Source: Bacillota bacterium (GTDB lineage Bacteria > Bacillota > Clostridia > Lachnospirales > Lachnospiraceae). From it: a stretch of 64,000 nt of DNA. Numbering within the stretch: position 1 is the stretch's first letter; every line of letters begins with the position of its first letter. Of the stretch, positions 52,817 through 60,940 are shown piece by piece. The stretch is from contig JAEZZO010000052.1 in the NCBI GenBank assembly GCA_023418475.1, positions 1-64,000 on the forward strand, in the 5' to 3' direction. The translations under genes and the position numbers were made by a program. A model generated the notes under the pieces. It saw nothing but the letters and a program-made list of their open reading frames with translations, was not told the origin of the DNA and ran no database searches.

Positions 52817-53485
52817 ATGGCACAGCATAAATCGACGATAGAATTCGGTATCATTGGCCTTGGCCGTTTTGGTTTTTCACTTGCATCAACATTAGCAGAG
52901 GCAAATAGAGAAGTATTGGTTCTTGACAGCAGTGAGAATAAAATCAGACAGATACGTCATTTAACGGATAATGCTTTTGTTGTTGGGGAACTTACAAAAG
53001 AGGCATTGGAGGAAGCAGGTATCCAGAATTGTGAAACGGTGATTATTTGTATTGGTGAAAAGATTGACGTTAGCATACTTACCACATTAAATGTCATCAG
53101 TATGGGAGTTCCGAGAGTAATTGCCAAGGCGATTAGTATAGAGCAGGGTAAAATATTAGAGAAAATTGGTGCAGAAGTAATTTATCCGGAGCATGATATG
53201 GCACTGCGACTTGCAAATCGTTTATTATCTTCCAGAGTTATGGATTACATTGCATTAAATGATGATATTACAATTTCAGAATTAAAGCTAACCGCTAAAC
53301 TCGCAGGGCAGACGGTACAGGACGCGGGAATTCGTAATAAATTTAAGTTGAACATTATTGCATTGCAGCATGAGAATCAAACGATTACAGAAATTACCGC
53401 TGATTTGCTGCTTCAGGAAAATGATGTTGTTGTAGTGGTAGGTAATAAAGAAGCTATTAGAAAATTTGAGAATTATCTTTCATAA
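52817..53485 (+). CDS. KtrA-type RCK regulatory subunit (paralogue 2)
   Basis: 222 residues, same length and domain order as the protein at 50439, with long shared stretches (TVIICIG, LTTLNVISMGV, EKIGAEVIYPE). NAD/ATP-binding GIIGLGRFG is intact. The acid after the second strand is LDSS rather than IDTL. No second ktrB is near, so both rings may compete for one pore, or this one may serve a ktrB elsewhere. AGGAGG with ATG 14 bases later and its own terminator. Confidence 0.92.
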   Translation: MAQHKSTIEFGIIGLGRFGFSLASTLAEANREVLVLDSSENKIRQIRHLTDNAFVVGELTKEALEEAGIQNCETVIICIGEKIDVSILTTLNVISMGVPRVIAKAISIEQGKILEKIGAEVIYPEHDMALRLANRLLSSRVMDYIALNDDITISELKLTAKLAGQTVQDAGIRNKFKLNIIALQHENQTITEITADLLLQENDVVVVVGNKEAIRKFENYLS

Positions 53486-53499
53486 AAAATATAGGATGA

Positions 53500-53539
53500 A
53501 AGCCACTGTTATTCCTGAGGGATGAAACAGTGGTTTTTT
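53500..53539 (+). terminator. Terminator after the second ktrA
   Basis: AGCCACTGTT (53501-53510) pairs with AACAGTGGTT (53526-53535), followed by TTTT. Confidence 0.85.
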
Positions 53540-53643
53540 ACTTTAATTATAAGAAACAATCGAAAAGCCTGCACGAATATTCTGCTATTGAATAAACTGA
53601 ATTGAGAATATTGGTAGTTCTATTGTGTTTTTAGGAGGAAATC

Positions 53644-55302
53644 ATGCTTAATAATTACAATAATGAATATGCCGGGCTGCCTTATGATGATATAAATTGG
53701 TTTGATATTGTCGGTCAGCCTTTTGGCATAGCATCCTACTTTAATGCAATTATTTTTGGAAATGCCGAAAATATAGTAGATACAAAAGGAGCTATGGCTG
53801 TCGGAGGTAACTTTAGCAGCCAAAGAGGACTAAGCCTTGGTTATGGCAGTGACGGAAATCTGAAGGGAACAGGATATAGCCCTGATTTAGTTAGATTTTT
53901 AGTTGGCGGAAATGTTGCTATGCAGGGACCTCTCGTTGTGATTGGTCATGTTATGGCAGAAGGAAATTTTAAAGCAGCCAGAGGAAGTACTTACATGATA
54001 GGAAAGGATTCGTCCCCGGATCAGGTACAAACGCTGACAGAACTCTACCAGGCGGATGGCGGCAGCAAGTACTGGAGTTTGAGTGACAGGGGAAATCATT
54101 ATGCAGTATCAAGCTATGATGTTCCCAGGTATATTCCGGCTTCCAGAGTGAATGCGGATGTTACCGGATTTTTTAAGGATGCCAGGGAAAGTATATCGAA
54201 TTTTTATCAGTGTATTATTGGTCTTGCGCCAAACGGAACAGTTACCGAACATTATCATGAGTGGATACTGCGTGGAAATGATCCAAAGCAGAATGTATTT
54301 CTTATCGATGCACCAAATGGCATTTTGAATAAGGAGATACGTTTTGAAATTCCTGACGGGAGTGTAGCGATTGTTCTCTTAAAAACGGGTGAAAATGCTC
54401 ATCTGCAATATGGCTTATGGGGTGATGAGAGACATACAAATAATACACTATATGTTTTTGAGGATGCTGCCAATATCTATATGGAAGTCCCTGCTGCAAT
54501 CTGGGGGAGTGTACTTGCACCACAGGCAGTCTATTATGCTCATCAGACAGGTGGAAATATTAATGGCAACGCTGCGCTGGGTTCACTGGTTGAGAATGGA
54601 ACCAGCGGATTCGAGTTTCATCTGCATCCATTTATAGGAGGGGTTGTATGTAAGGCACCGCAGGAGCCGCAAGCAGAGCTTCCTGAAGAAACATCTCCGG
54701 TAGAGGAAACACCTCCGGTTGAGGAACCAATACAGATGCCGGAACCCTTCAAGCCTCCGGTTCAAAGGCCCAGACCTGTAGAACCTCCGAGACCCACACC
54801 GGCTCCGAGACCCGCACCGGTTCCAAGACCCGCACCGGTTCCAAGACCTGCACCGGCTCCGATGGCGCCCGTACCAGCACCCTGTCCTGCCTGTCCGCAG
54901 CCGACTCCCTGTCCCGTCTGCCCTCCAAATAAAATACAGGTTAAAATTCAACCGGTTCCAGTGCCTGTTCCACTCCCCTGTCCGGAACAGGAATGCGAAG
55001 AATGTATGATAGAAGCAGGTATAATTTACGGATGTATATGGGGATGCAGCTGTGGTCATAATCACGAATGGGAAGTTAGTCTATATAAAAACTGCAGGGA
55101 TAAAAAAGTTATAGTAGATTGCATTGTAATTAATTGCTGCGGTTGCTTTAAATTTGAAGTTCCTTATAATAACAGTTATTTTCTTGAAGTTTGTCCGGTA
55201 ATAAGATCTTCGCATAGATGCTGCAAATGTAGAAGTAAAACAGTTTGCAGACCTATGATAACTCTTAAAAATGTGGGAGTGGAAAGCTTAATGCTGGAAT
55301 AA
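53644..55302 (+). CDS. Choice-of-anchor A protein with Pro-rich and Cys-rich tails
   Basis: 552 residues. Residues about 18-330 are a choice-of-anchor A domain (FNAIIFGNAENIVDTKGAMA, VGGNFS, FLVGGNVAMQGPLVVIGHV). Residues about 338-440 are a Pro-rich spacer with (P)RPAPVPRPAP repeats, visible also as DNA repeats at 54775-54870. Residues about 441-552 contain some twenty Cys (CPACPQPTPCPVC, CIWGCSCGHNHEWEV, CCKC). There is no signal peptide and no sortase or membrane anchor. The N-terminal domain is normally found on exported surface proteins, so this could be a spore-coat or exosporium protein assembled in the mother cell and cross-linked through Cys. That role is inference. Strong AGGAGG before ATG. 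Confidence 0.8.
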   Translation: MLNNYNNEYAGLPYDDINWFDIVGQPFGIASYFNAIIFGNAENIVDTKGAMAVGGNFSSQRGLSLGYGSDGNLKGTGYSPDLVRFLVGGNVAMQGPLVVIGHVMAEGNFKAARGSTYMIGKDSSPDQVQTLTELYQADGGSKYWSLSDRGNHYAVSSYDVPRYIPASRVNADVTGFFKDARESISNFYQCIIGLAPNGTVTEHYHEWILRGNDPKQNVFLIDAPNGILNKEIRFEIPDGSVAIVLLKTGENAHLQYGLWGDERHTNNTLYVFEDAANIYMEVPAAIWGSVLAPQAVYYAHQTGGNINGNAALGSLVENGTSGFEFHLHPFIGGVVCKAPQEPQAELPEETSPVEETPPVEEPIQMPEPFKPPVQRPRPVEPPRPTPAPRPAPVPRPAPVPRPAPAPMAPVPAPCPACPQPTPCPVCPPNKIQVKIQPVPVPVPLPCPEQECEECMIEAGIIYGCIWGCSCGHNHEWEVSLYKNCRDKKVIVDCIVINCCGCFKFEVPYNNSYFLEVCPVIRSSHRCCKCRSKTVCRPMITLKNVGVESLMLE

Positions 55303-55351
55303 ACAATGACGAATGAATTTTAGGCTTTCATTTACTAATTATGAAATAAAT

Positions 55352-55398
55352 AGCAGAGAATTATCTTCTTTCAATGAGAAGATGGTTCCCTGCTTTTT
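55352..55398 (+). terminator. Terminator after the choice-of-anchor A gene
   Basis: AGCAG, GAA and ATCTTCT on the left pair with AGAAGAT, TTC and CTGCT on the right with two small bulges, then TTTTTT, which runs into the R1 head hairpin. Confidence 0.85.
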
Positions 55399-55525
55399 TA
55401 TTAAATAGGAAAGTTCGTCCTATGTAATAAAAATCCTCCGGGGGATGTGCAGCTACGCGCACGGAACAAAAGTTGAGCAGGATGGATGAATGATTGATAG
55501 AGTGTGCGCGGCACACTTTTGTTCA
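55395..55525. repeat. Dispersed repeat R1, copy 4 (full length)
   Basis: Head hairpin 55395-55410 with 55418-55433 (one mismatch, loop AAGTTCG), then CCTCCGGGGGATG, GCAGCTACGCGCACGGAAC, and the outer pairing GAACAAAAG with CTTTTGTTC enclosing GTGTGC-GCG-GCACAC. It is parallel to the copy at 38444 throughout. It lies between convergent genes. Confidence 0.75.
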
Positions 55526-55565
55526 CGTCTACTCCTTTGATTACCATTACGTTAGAAATACCAGA

Positions 55566-56456
55566 TTATTTTTGAAAATAGCGATTTCTGTAATCACGGG
55601 GAGACAAGCCTATAATCCTATGAAAGATTTCGGCAAAATAACTTGCTCCGTAAAAGCCGCATTCCTGCGCGATTTCGCTGATTGATAACGCTGGGTCTGC
55701 CAATAATTCGATACTTCTATGAATTCTGTAACAGCTCAGAAACTCTATGGGCGTTTGATTCATATTTTCCCGAAACAGATTACAGCATTTGGTTCGGGAC
55801 ATAATACCGGCGGCAGCAATGTCGTTTAAAGATATCTTCTCAGCATAATGACTGTGTATATATTCAATCATACTTTTCATGGCTGCTGCCGATACGGATA
55901 TACTGGTACGGGTACCATTGATTAAGATAGTATTTTCATAAAGAAGAAGCCAGAAATTAGAAAGAATAGCCTGCAGGCGCATTTCATATCCTACTTTCTT
56001 TTTCTGGCAGAGTTGGTAAATCTCTTTGGCAAGTTCATAGGCAGGAGTACACCAGTCATAGCTGGTATCTAGTAATATAGCATCATTTTGAGAATCTCTG
56101 AGAAGAGGTTCGACATACTTATGATAAATTGCTCGGTTAGAGGTAAGCAGGGATGGATGAAACAGAAGCAGATGAAACGTACAGTCTGTCCTTTTCACAG
56201 ACATTGCATAATGAAGGCGATCCGTATTCACAATGATTCCGGAACCGCTTTTGAGCGTATAGGTATTTCCTTCTACATAGTAATTCATACAACCATCCTC
56301 GACAAGGACGATTTCAATTTCATTGTGCCAATGGCAGGTTCCGGTCATCTCGGGAAAGAGCGATATTTCACACTTACCGGATTTTACCGGAAGACCGTTT
56401 TCATCGGTGTAGTTTACCGTTTCCTTTAAGTTGGTTCCAATAAATTTACCAGACAT
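55566..56456 (-). CDS. AraC family regulator with cupin sensor domain
   Basis: 296 residues. N-terminal AraC-type cupin (CHWHNEIEIVLVEDGCMNYY, with HxH-type residues, and IIVNTDRLHYA) and C-terminal pair of helix-turn-helices (KISLNDIAAAGIMSRTKCCN; PALSISEIAQECGFYGASYF, then GLSPRDYRNRYF). Such proteins sense sugars or related small molecules. AGGAGT seven bases before ATG. Divergent from an MFS transporter gene, its likely target. Confidence 0.92.
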   Translation of the reverse strand: MSGKFIGTNLKETVNYTDENGLPVKSGKCEISLFPEMTGTCHWHNEIEIVLVEDGCMNYYVEGNTYTLKSGSGIIVNTDRLHYAMSVKRTDCTFHLLLFHPSLLTSNRAIYHKYVEPLLRDSQNDAILLDTSYDWCTPAYELAKEIYQLCQKKKVGYEMRLQAILSNFWLLLYENTILINGTRTSISVSAAAMKSMIEYIHSHYAEKISLNDIAAAGIMSRTKCCNLFRENMNQTPIEFLSCYRIHRSIELLADPALSISEIAQECGFYGASYFAEIFHRIIGLSPRDYRNRYFQK

Positions 56457-56548
56457 TATAATGACTCCTGTTCTTTGGATGACTTTATAATTATTATACT
56501 ACTGGATTATGATTTGTGAAAGATTGTTATGAAATTATGTCAGAATGT

Positions 56549-56588
56549 GATAGTATCGTATCAAAAACTGTACTATAATGATACTATT
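56549..56588 (+). promoter_or_regulatory. Candidate AraC-controlled promoter of the MFS gene
   Basis: TATAAT (56574-56579) without a good -35, bracketed by GATAGTATC (56549-56557) and GATACTATT (56580-56588), an inverted repeat with one mismatch. A poor -35 with flanking repeats suits activator-dependent control. The 317-base gap 56457-56773 shows nothing else of note. Confidence 0.45.
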
Positions 56589-56773
56589 GCGCCCTGTTTT
56601 GTGATTGTAATGAAGCAATCGAATTGAGACAAAGAATATTTAAGATATCACTTATACGGCATCATAAATAGTAGAGAGGAACAAGTATCACTAAGATTTT
56701 GTGACGGTATATACAGTAACCCTGGTCTAAACTTAATATGCGCATATTGTTTGCGCAGGAATGTGAGCAATAG

Positions 56774-57952
56774 ATGAAGAGAATGTCAAAAAAACAACCG
56801 GCCCTGCGTTTTGCCATGATAGAAGCCGCATATTGGTCGATTTTTGCAACATTTGGATCGTTCATAACAACATTTGGATTATCAAGAGGTTATTCTCAAA
56901 GCAGCGTTAGTATTATGGTTGCTATTTTTATGATTGGTTCCTTTACCGGTCAATTTGTACTTGGCAGTGTCTGTGATAAGCTTCGCACGAATAAGAAGGT
57001 ATTTCTGGTAGGAATTAGTACAGCCTGTCTACTCCAGCTAGGAATGTATTTTATCTCAAATCAGATAGTATTTTCTGTTTTATATGGACTATATGGATTT
57101 ATGCTTGGCCCCATGGGGTCTATACTGGACACCTGGATGCTCAAATGTCTTGATTATGACGGTGTGTTGTATGGCAGATCAAGAAGTGCAGGAAGTGCAG
57201 GCTATGCAATTGTCATATTAATTATGGGCATCTTGATCGGAAAATTTGGATTTTTTCTTATGCCTATCTGTTCAACAGGATTGATTGCTATAACCTTTAC
57301 CCTTTCGGTATTTACGCAGGATTCTCCGGTTGTACAGGAGAGCAGAACCAGTGTTTCCATAAAAAATATTATGTCAATTATGAGAATACCGATGTATCTC
57401 TTAATTATTATAATGACATTTTTCATCGGTCTTGCTATTTCTCCCATCAATAGTTTGAAAATTATGGTTTTAAAATCAGTAGGAGGCGGAGTGTCTGTTC
57501 AAGGAATAGATTCCTTTTTTGGATGCGTATCACAGTTTATGATATTCTTTTTCTCCGGTGGCCTTGTGATCATTCCGGCAAAGAAGAGACTGCTTGGATG
57601 CTCACTGCTTATTTTTCTGGCGATCGGTATCAATTTCCTGGCCACAGCTCCCTGGATGGTTATCATCGGATCGGTTATTTTGTTTGGCTCATATAGTGTT
57701 TTGATACCCACAGCCCGTGAGATTGTAAGAAAAAATGTTGCATATGAATATCAGACGACTGCAAATGGTTTGGTGGATGCCTTCTATGGTTCTTTAGCCG
57801 GAACGATTTCGCTCCTATATGCCGGAGTGTTGGCAGATACCTTTAGTGTTAAGTTTATGATTTTTGTATCTTTGCTGCTCGCGGTTATTCCGATCATTAT
57901 TATTTTATCTGTAATACTTCGCGGTAAGCCAAAAAAAGCAGAGACGGTATAG
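56774..57952 (+). CDS. MFS transporter
   Basis: 392 residues, twelve membrane segments. Basic start (KRMSKKQPALRFAM), the first-half loop GSVCDKLRTNKKV in the position of the MFS motif A, and a long central loop near 185-200. It resembles the nucleoside/sugar:H+ symporter or 3-phenylpropionate-type (MFS_1) proteins. Weak ribosome site. Divergent AraC regulator suggests a sugar or small organic substrate; the substrate cannot be named. Confidence 0.85.
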   Translation: MKRMSKKQPALRFAMIEAAYWSIFATFGSFITTFGLSRGYSQSSVSIMVAIFMIGSFTGQFVLGSVCDKLRTNKKVFLVGISTACLLQLGMYFISNQIVFSVLYGLYGFMLGPMGSILDTWMLKCLDYDGVLYGRSRSAGSAGYAIVILIMGILIGKFGFFLMPICSTGLIAITFTLSVFTQDSPVVQESRTSVSIKNIMSIMRIPMYLLIIIMTFFIGLAISPINSLKIMVLKSVGGGVSVQGIDSFFGCVSQFMIFFFSGGLVIIPAKKRLLGCSLLIFLAIGINFLATAPWMVIIGSVILFGSYSVLIPTAREIVRKNVAYEYQTTANGLVDAFYGSLAGTISLLYAGVLADTFSVKFMIFVSLLLAVIPIIIILSVILRGKPKKAETV

Positions 57953-58054
57953 GTTTGCCAAAGCTTATAGCAGCAGGAGTGAGAAAGTTCATGTTGCTTT
58001 GCATTCGTATCGAAGCTATAATGATTACAAAAATGACGAAAGGAAGTAAATGAA

Positions 58055-58639
58055 ATGGGGAAGGTATATATATTTCTGGCAAACGGTTATGAAGAAATCG
58101 AAGGCCTTACGGTTGTAGATTTACTGCGCAGAGCGGGAATAGAAACGGTTATGGTCTCGATAACAGGAGAAATCCTTGTCAGCGGGTCACACCATATCGC
58201 ATCAAAGGCAGATGTTTTATTTGAGGACTGCGATTTCACCGATGCTGATCTGTTTGTTTTACCTGGCGGATTACCAGGTACAAATAACCTAAAGGCTCAT
58301 CTGGGACTGGACTGTTTGCTGAAGAGAGCTGATAGGGAAGGTAAAATAATTGCAGCAATCTGTGCAGCTCCAAGCGTTCTCGGTGCCAAAGGATTATTAG
58401 AGGGAAAGATGGCGATCTGCTACCCGGGACATGAAGATGCTTTAATCGGTGCTAAAATTATACCGGCGGATGTGGTAGAGGATGAAAATATAATTACTTC
58501 CAAGGGAATGGGAACCGCAATTGATTTCTCATTAGCTCTCATTTGCAAATTAGCAGGCTCGAAGACAGCAGAAACAATTGCAAAAGCTATTCAATACAGA
58601 CACTATGAAGAAAGCTTTAAAGCCGGGGATCAGGCTTAA
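58055..58639 (+). CDS. DJ-1/PfpI family protein
   Basis: 194 residues. DJ-1/ThiJ/YajL fold: the Glu in NGYEEIEGLT and the reactive Cys at the nucleophile elbow AAICAAPSVLG, followed by CYPGHED. Members act as chaperones, glyoxalases or deglycases, or sense oxidative stress; the precise reaction is debated. AAAGGAAG before ATG. Its last 23 bases overlap the end of the convergent symporter gene. Confidence 0.92.
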   Translation: MGKVYIFLANGYEEIEGLTVVDLLRRAGIETVMVSITGEILVSGSHHIASKADVLFEDCDFTDADLFVLPGGLPGTNNLKAHLGLDCLLKRADREGKIIAAICAAPSVLGAKGLLEGKMAICYPGHEDALIGAKIIPADVVEDENIITSKGMGTAIDFSLALICKLAGSKTAETIAKAIQYRHYEESFKAGDQA

Positions 58640-59939
58640 CAATTTGTTTTCTTAGCAGAAAGAGACAGATTAGATTAGGGATTGCCATCAGCGCATTCAC
58701 AAAATCAGTCATTTCCCACACCAGTTCCAGGGACAGAATGGAACCAATAAAAATCATTATGATATAACAGACGCGGTAGGTACTAATTCCGGATTTTCCG
58801 AATAGGTATTCTACCGCTTTTTCACCAAAATAAGACCAGCCAATCAATGTTGCCACAGCAAATGCAATCAGTGAAAGCCCCAGACACACATTACCAAAAG
58901 GAATTGCTTTAAAGGCAGCAGTTGTAAGTTCCGCAAAGGAGTAGCCTTTAGCGGAGGAAGGATTTTTTATTAAATTGGTTACAATCACAAGGCCGGTAAT
59001 GGCACACATTACTACGGTATCCCAGAAGGTTGCACTCATGGAGATCAAGGCCTGTCTGGAAGGATGGGAGGTTTTCGCACCGGCTGCGGCAATGGCAGCA
59101 GAACCAAGACCCGCTTCATTTGTAAAAAGACCTCTTGCAATACCGTATCTGGCAGCGGAACGAAGGGTACTGCCAATAAAACCTCCTGCTACTGCCGCCG
59201 GAAGCGAGGCCGGAAGAAAGGCCGACCTAAAAATAAGAATAATTGCAGGTATCAGATAAGGGAGGTTTAATATTAAAATCAAGATGCATCCCAGAATATA
59301 GAAAGCTCCCATTGCCGGTACTAATTTACTGCAGATTTTACCAATGGACTGTACGCCGCCAACAATAACCAGACCTACTAATACGGCTATCACCATTCCT
59401 ACGGCATATTCCGGCAGTTTCCACAAGGTATGAGCAGTTTCCGTTACAGCCCGTGCCTGGGTTGAACAGCCAACACCATAAGAGGCGAGTAACGTAAAGA
59501 GACAAAATACAACGGCAAGCCACTTTTTGTTGAGACCATATTCAAGAGCATACATAGGTCCGCCAAGATAAGTTCCGTCTGAAGTTTTTCTACGGTACAA
59601 CACTCCAAGAAAACACTCGGCATAGGCAGTCGCCATTCCAAGTATTCCTGTGAGCCAGCACCATAAGATGGCACCCGGACCGCCAAGAGCTACCGCCGTG
59701 GAGATGCCGACAATATTGCCGGTTCCGATGGTCGCTGCCAATGTGGCTGTAAGCGACGCAAAACCGCTTAGATCACCTTCCGCAGAAATTTCCGGGGTAA
59801 CGGACAAACGAATTGCTTTTCCGATATGACGTTGTACACCTCTTAAATGAATGGTGAAATAAATATGTGTGCCTAAAAGCATTAGGGGCATTGGAATTCC
59901 CCATAGAAAATTATTAATTATTTTTATAAATTCTATCAT
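58617..59939 (-). CDS. Sodium:alanine symporter family (AGCS) protein
   Basis: 440 residues from ATG 59939, with GGGA about ten bases upstream; an in-frame TTG at 59960 would add seven residues but has no ribosome site. About eleven membrane segments with the family signatures GDLSGFASLTATLAATIGTGNI, GGPGAILWCWLTGILGMATA and GLFTNEAGLGSAAIAA. Takes up alanine or glycine with Na+. It stands alone on the minus strand. No terminator was seen before the convergent DJ-1 gene. Confidence 0.93.
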   Translation of the reverse strand: MIEFIKIINNFLWGIPMPLMLLGTHIYFTIHLRGVQRHIGKAIRLSVTPEISAEGDLSGFASLTATLAATIGTGNIVGISTAVALGGPGAILWCWLTGILGMATAYAECFLGVLYRRKTSDGTYLGGPMYALEYGLNKKWLAVVFCLFTLLASYGVGCSTQARAVTETAHTLWKLPEYAVGMVIAVLVGLVIVGGVQSIGKICSKLVPAMGAFYILGCILILILNLPYLIPAIILIFRSAFLPASLPAAVAGGFIGSTLRSAARYGIARGLFTNEAGLGSAAIAAAGAKTSHPSRQALISMSATFWDTVVMCAITGLVIVTNLIKNPSSAKGYSFAELTTAAFKAIPFGNVCLGLSLIAFAVATLIGWSYFGEKAVEYLFGKSGISTYRVCYIIMIFIGSILSLELVWEMTDFVNALMAIPNLICLFLLRKQIVKPDPRL

Positions 59940-60118
59940 GGCGGCAAATTCCCGGTTCAAGGCTTATTATTAATATATGTATAAGGATGCGGCAGTATGT
60001 TGGATGTTATTTAATTTATGAGCGAACAGGAATAACAGAAATTTCAGAATATGAATTTCGATATCAGCAATAATAGTATACATAGTAAATGAAAGTACTG
60101 GACATGTTTCTGAAAGAA

Positions 60119-60195
60119 TTTTATTTCAAAGAAAATACGTTCCATCAAATAAATCTTTCCGGGAGGATGCATGACTACACACTTATGTTCTATGG
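60119..60195. repeat. Degenerate R1 copy 5
   Basis: TTTTATTTCAAAGAAAATACGTTCC continues to AAATAAATC and CCGGGAGGATGC, then CTACACACTTATGTTC. The order of blocks is that of R1 but the head hairpin loop GTTCG has drifted and the middle is missing. It lies in the 442-base gap 59940-60381, which holds no gene; the rest is the leader of the spore-protein gene. Confidence 0.5.
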
Positions 60196-60381
60196 CAAAT
60201 AAATGGTTACATATACATAAATTACCATAATAATTATTGCCTCTATGGATACAATAAGATTACAGGCAATACAAAACAAGATCACTCGCGGTGATAATAC
60301 TTATAGAACCGCTGAACCTACAACTAGTTGATTTTGTAACTGGATTGCTTTGATAACAACAAAACGGAGGTGAAATTGAGT

Positions 60382-60600
60382 ATGGCAAATAATAATGGAT
60401 CTAACAGCGCAGCAGTTCCTCAGGCAAAAGAGGCTCTTAACCGTTATAAGATGGAAATCGCTAACGAAATCGGTGTTCCGTTAAAGCAAGGTTATAATGG
60501 CGATTTAACAAGCAAACAGAATGGTTCTGTTGGCGGAGAAATGGTTAAACGTATGATCAGACAGCAGGAACAGCAGATGTCTGGCGGACAACAGTTCTAA
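60382..60600 (+). CDS. Alpha/beta-type small acid-soluble spore protein
   Basis: 72 residues from ATG 60382. The GGAGGTGA ribosome site is eight bases upstream; a GTG inside that site (60370) is not the start. It shows the SASP signature with the germination-protease site KMEIANEIG and the second conserved block GGEMVKRMIRQQEQQM. These proteins coat spore DNA, protect it from UV, and are degraded at germination. It shows the organism makes endospores and would be transcribed by sigma-G in the forespore; no convincing sigma-G promoter was picked out by eye. Confidence 0.95.
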   Translation: MANNNGSNSAAVPQAKEALNRYKMEIANEIGVPLKQGYNGDLTSKQNGSVGGEMVKRMIRQQEQQMSGGQQF

Positions 60601-60636
60601 TTGATGTAAGTTTGTATTAGAGGTTTTCAATGAATA

Positions 60637-60685
60637 AAGCATCACGGATGATATGCATCATTGCTTTTTATCCGTGATGCTTTTC
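60637..60685 (+). terminator. Terminator after the spore-protein gene
   Basis: AAGCATCACGGAT (60637-60649) pairs perfectly with ATCCGTGATGCTT (60670-60682), followed by TTC; the A/T feet make it bidirectional. Confidence 0.85.
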
Positions 60686-60762
60686 ATTGTTCACTAAAAT
60701 TTTATTTCCAAATTAATTTAATCTATGTTAAAATAATCATTTGAAGGATACATTATTCCATG

Positions 60763-60864
60763 ATTAGCCCGACAAAAGCCTGATACAGCTTATGAAGATG
60801 TATAGGAATATATACACACTTATATACATTTGGCAAATTGATTTTAGGCTTTTGTCGGACTAAT
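60763..60864. repeat. R2-type element, copy D
   Basis: 19-bp terminal inverted repeats with one mismatch: ATTAGCCCGACAAAAGCCT (60763-60781) and AGGCTTTTGTCGGACTAAT (60846-60864). The interior keeps TGATACAGCTTATG, a GATGTATA/TATACAT pairing and GGCAAATTGATTTT, as in copies A and B. The outer ends differ (CCGAC in place of GATTCGA). It lies in the 340-base gap 60601-60940 between the spore-protein terminator and glmM. Confidence 0.7.
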
Positions 60865-60940
60865 TATACCATAACAAAATGACATCACGGGAAGTTAAAA
60901 CGGCATATATTAATATATAGTATGGAAAGGAATAGAATTT

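Noticed and set aside
54583..55065. Minus-strand open frame opposite the Pro-rich and Cys-rich part
   Set aside because: Arg/Gly/Trp-rich sequence produced by the antisense of CCN-rich codons. No ribosome site or terminator, and the plus-strand gene explains the region.
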